Positions 5,187 through 5,902 of a DNA stretch of 5,902 nt are shown one piece after another. Position numbers and translations under genes: made by a program. The number at the start of each line of letters is the position of its first letter. Position 1 is the first letter of the stretch. The notes beneath the pieces were generated by a model. That model was given only the letters and a program-made list of their open reading frames with translations, did not search any database and was not told where the DNA came from. This DNA comes from Pseudanabaenaceae cyanobacterium MP8IB2.15 (GTDB lineage Bacteria; Cyanobacteriota; Cyanobacteriia; Pseudanabaenales; Pseudanabaenaceae), in the NCBI GenBank assembly GCA_030248825.1, contig JARCMB010000079.1, positions 1 through 5,902 on the forward strand, in the 5' to 3' direction.

Positions 5187-5902
5187 TTAGAAGGGAGAGC
5201 TAGCATCTTCTCGATCGCTGAAAGCCCTGACTTCATTATCCTTGTTCCATTGGATCGCCCCATCTCTGCTCGTCCAATATAAGCGGATATTTGAGTTGCG
5301 AAGCTGTGCCAAGGTGGATTCAGAGATACTCAAACTTGAAGCGATCGCCGTCGTGGGTTTGACGACTTGCAGCAGTTCGGGTAATAAATTTCCACCTGTC
5401 CACCAAAGGATTTGGGCTTGAGTTGTAGATTTTTGTAAGGTTCGATCGAGTAAAAGTCGTTGAGCTTTGAGATCGGCATTAGCTAAGAGTAACCAAGTCG
5501 TGTTTCCAGTTTGGACATACATAATTCCTGGAGTGCTGCTCAATAGTTCGATCTCCAGATCGGGCGCAATTTGGAGCAAGTTATCAACACTCAAAGATGC
5601 GACATTACCACCAGAGCCAGCAATGCTGTTAGTCAGGCTGAGATAGGATTTAGAGGTAGTAGTGGCTCCGACATCACGGAAATTTTTCACAGGCAAGGTA
5701 TTTTCGAGCAAGCTGTTCCAGCCATCACTAAAGTCGGGTTGGGGGTCGGTGGAGATCGCCCAGTCAATTTGATTAATCCCTGATTTTTGCAGGAGTGGCA
5801 GCAAAGTAAAGTTTGCTGTCTGTCGATCGCCACTGTTAATCAAGGTGGTTTGTCCTTGATTTTGCACCAGCATAATCGGAGTCTGTCCTGCATCTAATAG
5901 TG
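5187..5902 (-). CDS. comEC: ComEC/Rec2-type DNA internalisation protein, C-terminal part with degenerate metallo-beta-lactamase domain, cut by window edge
   Basis: The last 237 residues are visible; the frame is open to the right edge, so the ATG at 5873 is internal. The segment begins LLDAGQTPIMLVQNQGQTTLINSGD, matching the DVGQGDA-LI-LIDTGD start of the ComEC C-terminal metallo-beta-lactamase domain. Later it reads LLPLLQKSGINQIDWAIS (about 33-50), corresponding to the strand before the metal site, and ends with LYWTSRDGAIQW (207-218), like the family's y-T---G-i end. The metal-binding residues are missing: where family members carry SHxDxDHxGG this reads STDPQPDFSDGW (50-61), and the later HHGS-like position reads WWTGG (166-170). 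ComEC is the inner-membrane channel that brings single-stranded DNA in during natural transformation; its membrane part would lie beyond the window. The domain assignment rests on alignment by eye. A stand-alone or unrelated ComEC-like lactamase protein cannot be excluded. The CmcI-type gene follows on the same strand. Confidence 0.75.
   Translation of the reverse strand, partial: LLDAGQTPIMLVQNQGQTTLINSGDRQTANFTLLPLLQKSGINQIDWAISTDPQPDFSDGWNSLLENTLPVKNFRDVGATTTSKSYLSLTNSIAGSGGNVASLSVDNLLQIAPDLEIELLSSTPGIMYVQTGNTTWLLLANADLKAQRLLLDRTLQKSTTQAQILWWTGGNLLPELLQVVKPTTAIASSLSISESTLAQLRNSNIRLYWTSRDGAIQWNKDNEVRAFSDREDASSPF
5341..5348. repeat. HIP1 octamer
   Basis: The second exact GCGATCGC of the window, inside the comEC-like gene. 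CGATCG cores flank it at 5212-5217 and 5443-5448. Confidence 0.85.

Noticed and set aside
5571..5783. Plus-strand open frame inside the comEC-like gene
   Set aside because: It is antisense to the ComEC-type domain and has no recognisable features.
5871..5873. ATG as the true start of the comEC-like gene
   Set aside because: The frame stays open to the window edge and the residues just before it (LLDAGQTPI) belong to the conserved domain, so the gene continues to the right.

Overview
The window looks like chromosomal DNA from a cyanobacterium. The palindrome CGATCG, the core of the cyanobacterial HIP1 element, occurs about 20 times by eye, against one or two expected in 5.9 kb of random sequence. 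The full octamer GCGATCGC occurs twice. Base composition is moderate and uneven, and the recognisable proteins (a ComEC C-terminus, a CmcI-type methyltransferase, and glycosyltransferases) fit that group. Genus cannot be read from the window.

Left part, 1-1647, minus strand: a family 4 glycosyltransferase is followed 21 bp downstream by the N-terminal half of a 2-oxoglutarate/Fe(II) dioxygenase that runs off the left edge. A short AT-rich divergent intergenic region (about 1633-1737) holds two overlapping CTAG-centred palindromes. It separates these genes from a plus-strand gene (1738-3456) encoding a family 2 glycosyltransferase fused to a class I SAM-dependent methyltransferase.

Right part, minus strand: reading from the right edge, the C-terminal part of a ComEC/Rec2-type DNA-uptake protein with a degenerate metallo-beta-lactamase domain is followed by a methyltransferase of the CmcI/cephalosporin-hydroxylase family with a short TPR-like N-terminus. 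Then comes a response-regulator-like protein in which every canonical phosphorylation residue except the Thr is replaced. This last gene has its own perfect -10 hexamer and a strong ribosome binding site, and ends 6 bp from the convergent glycosyltransferase-methyltransferase gene.

The two glycosyltransferases, two methyltransferase modules and one dioxygenase fit synthesis and decoration of a surface glycan or a glycosylated small molecule. That pathway is inferred from gene families; no substrate can be read from the sequence. The pseudo-receiver and comEC have no visible mechanistic link to it. There is no gene-free stretch over about 110 bp, and I saw no RNA gene, insertion sequence, CRISPR array or convincing intrinsic terminator.
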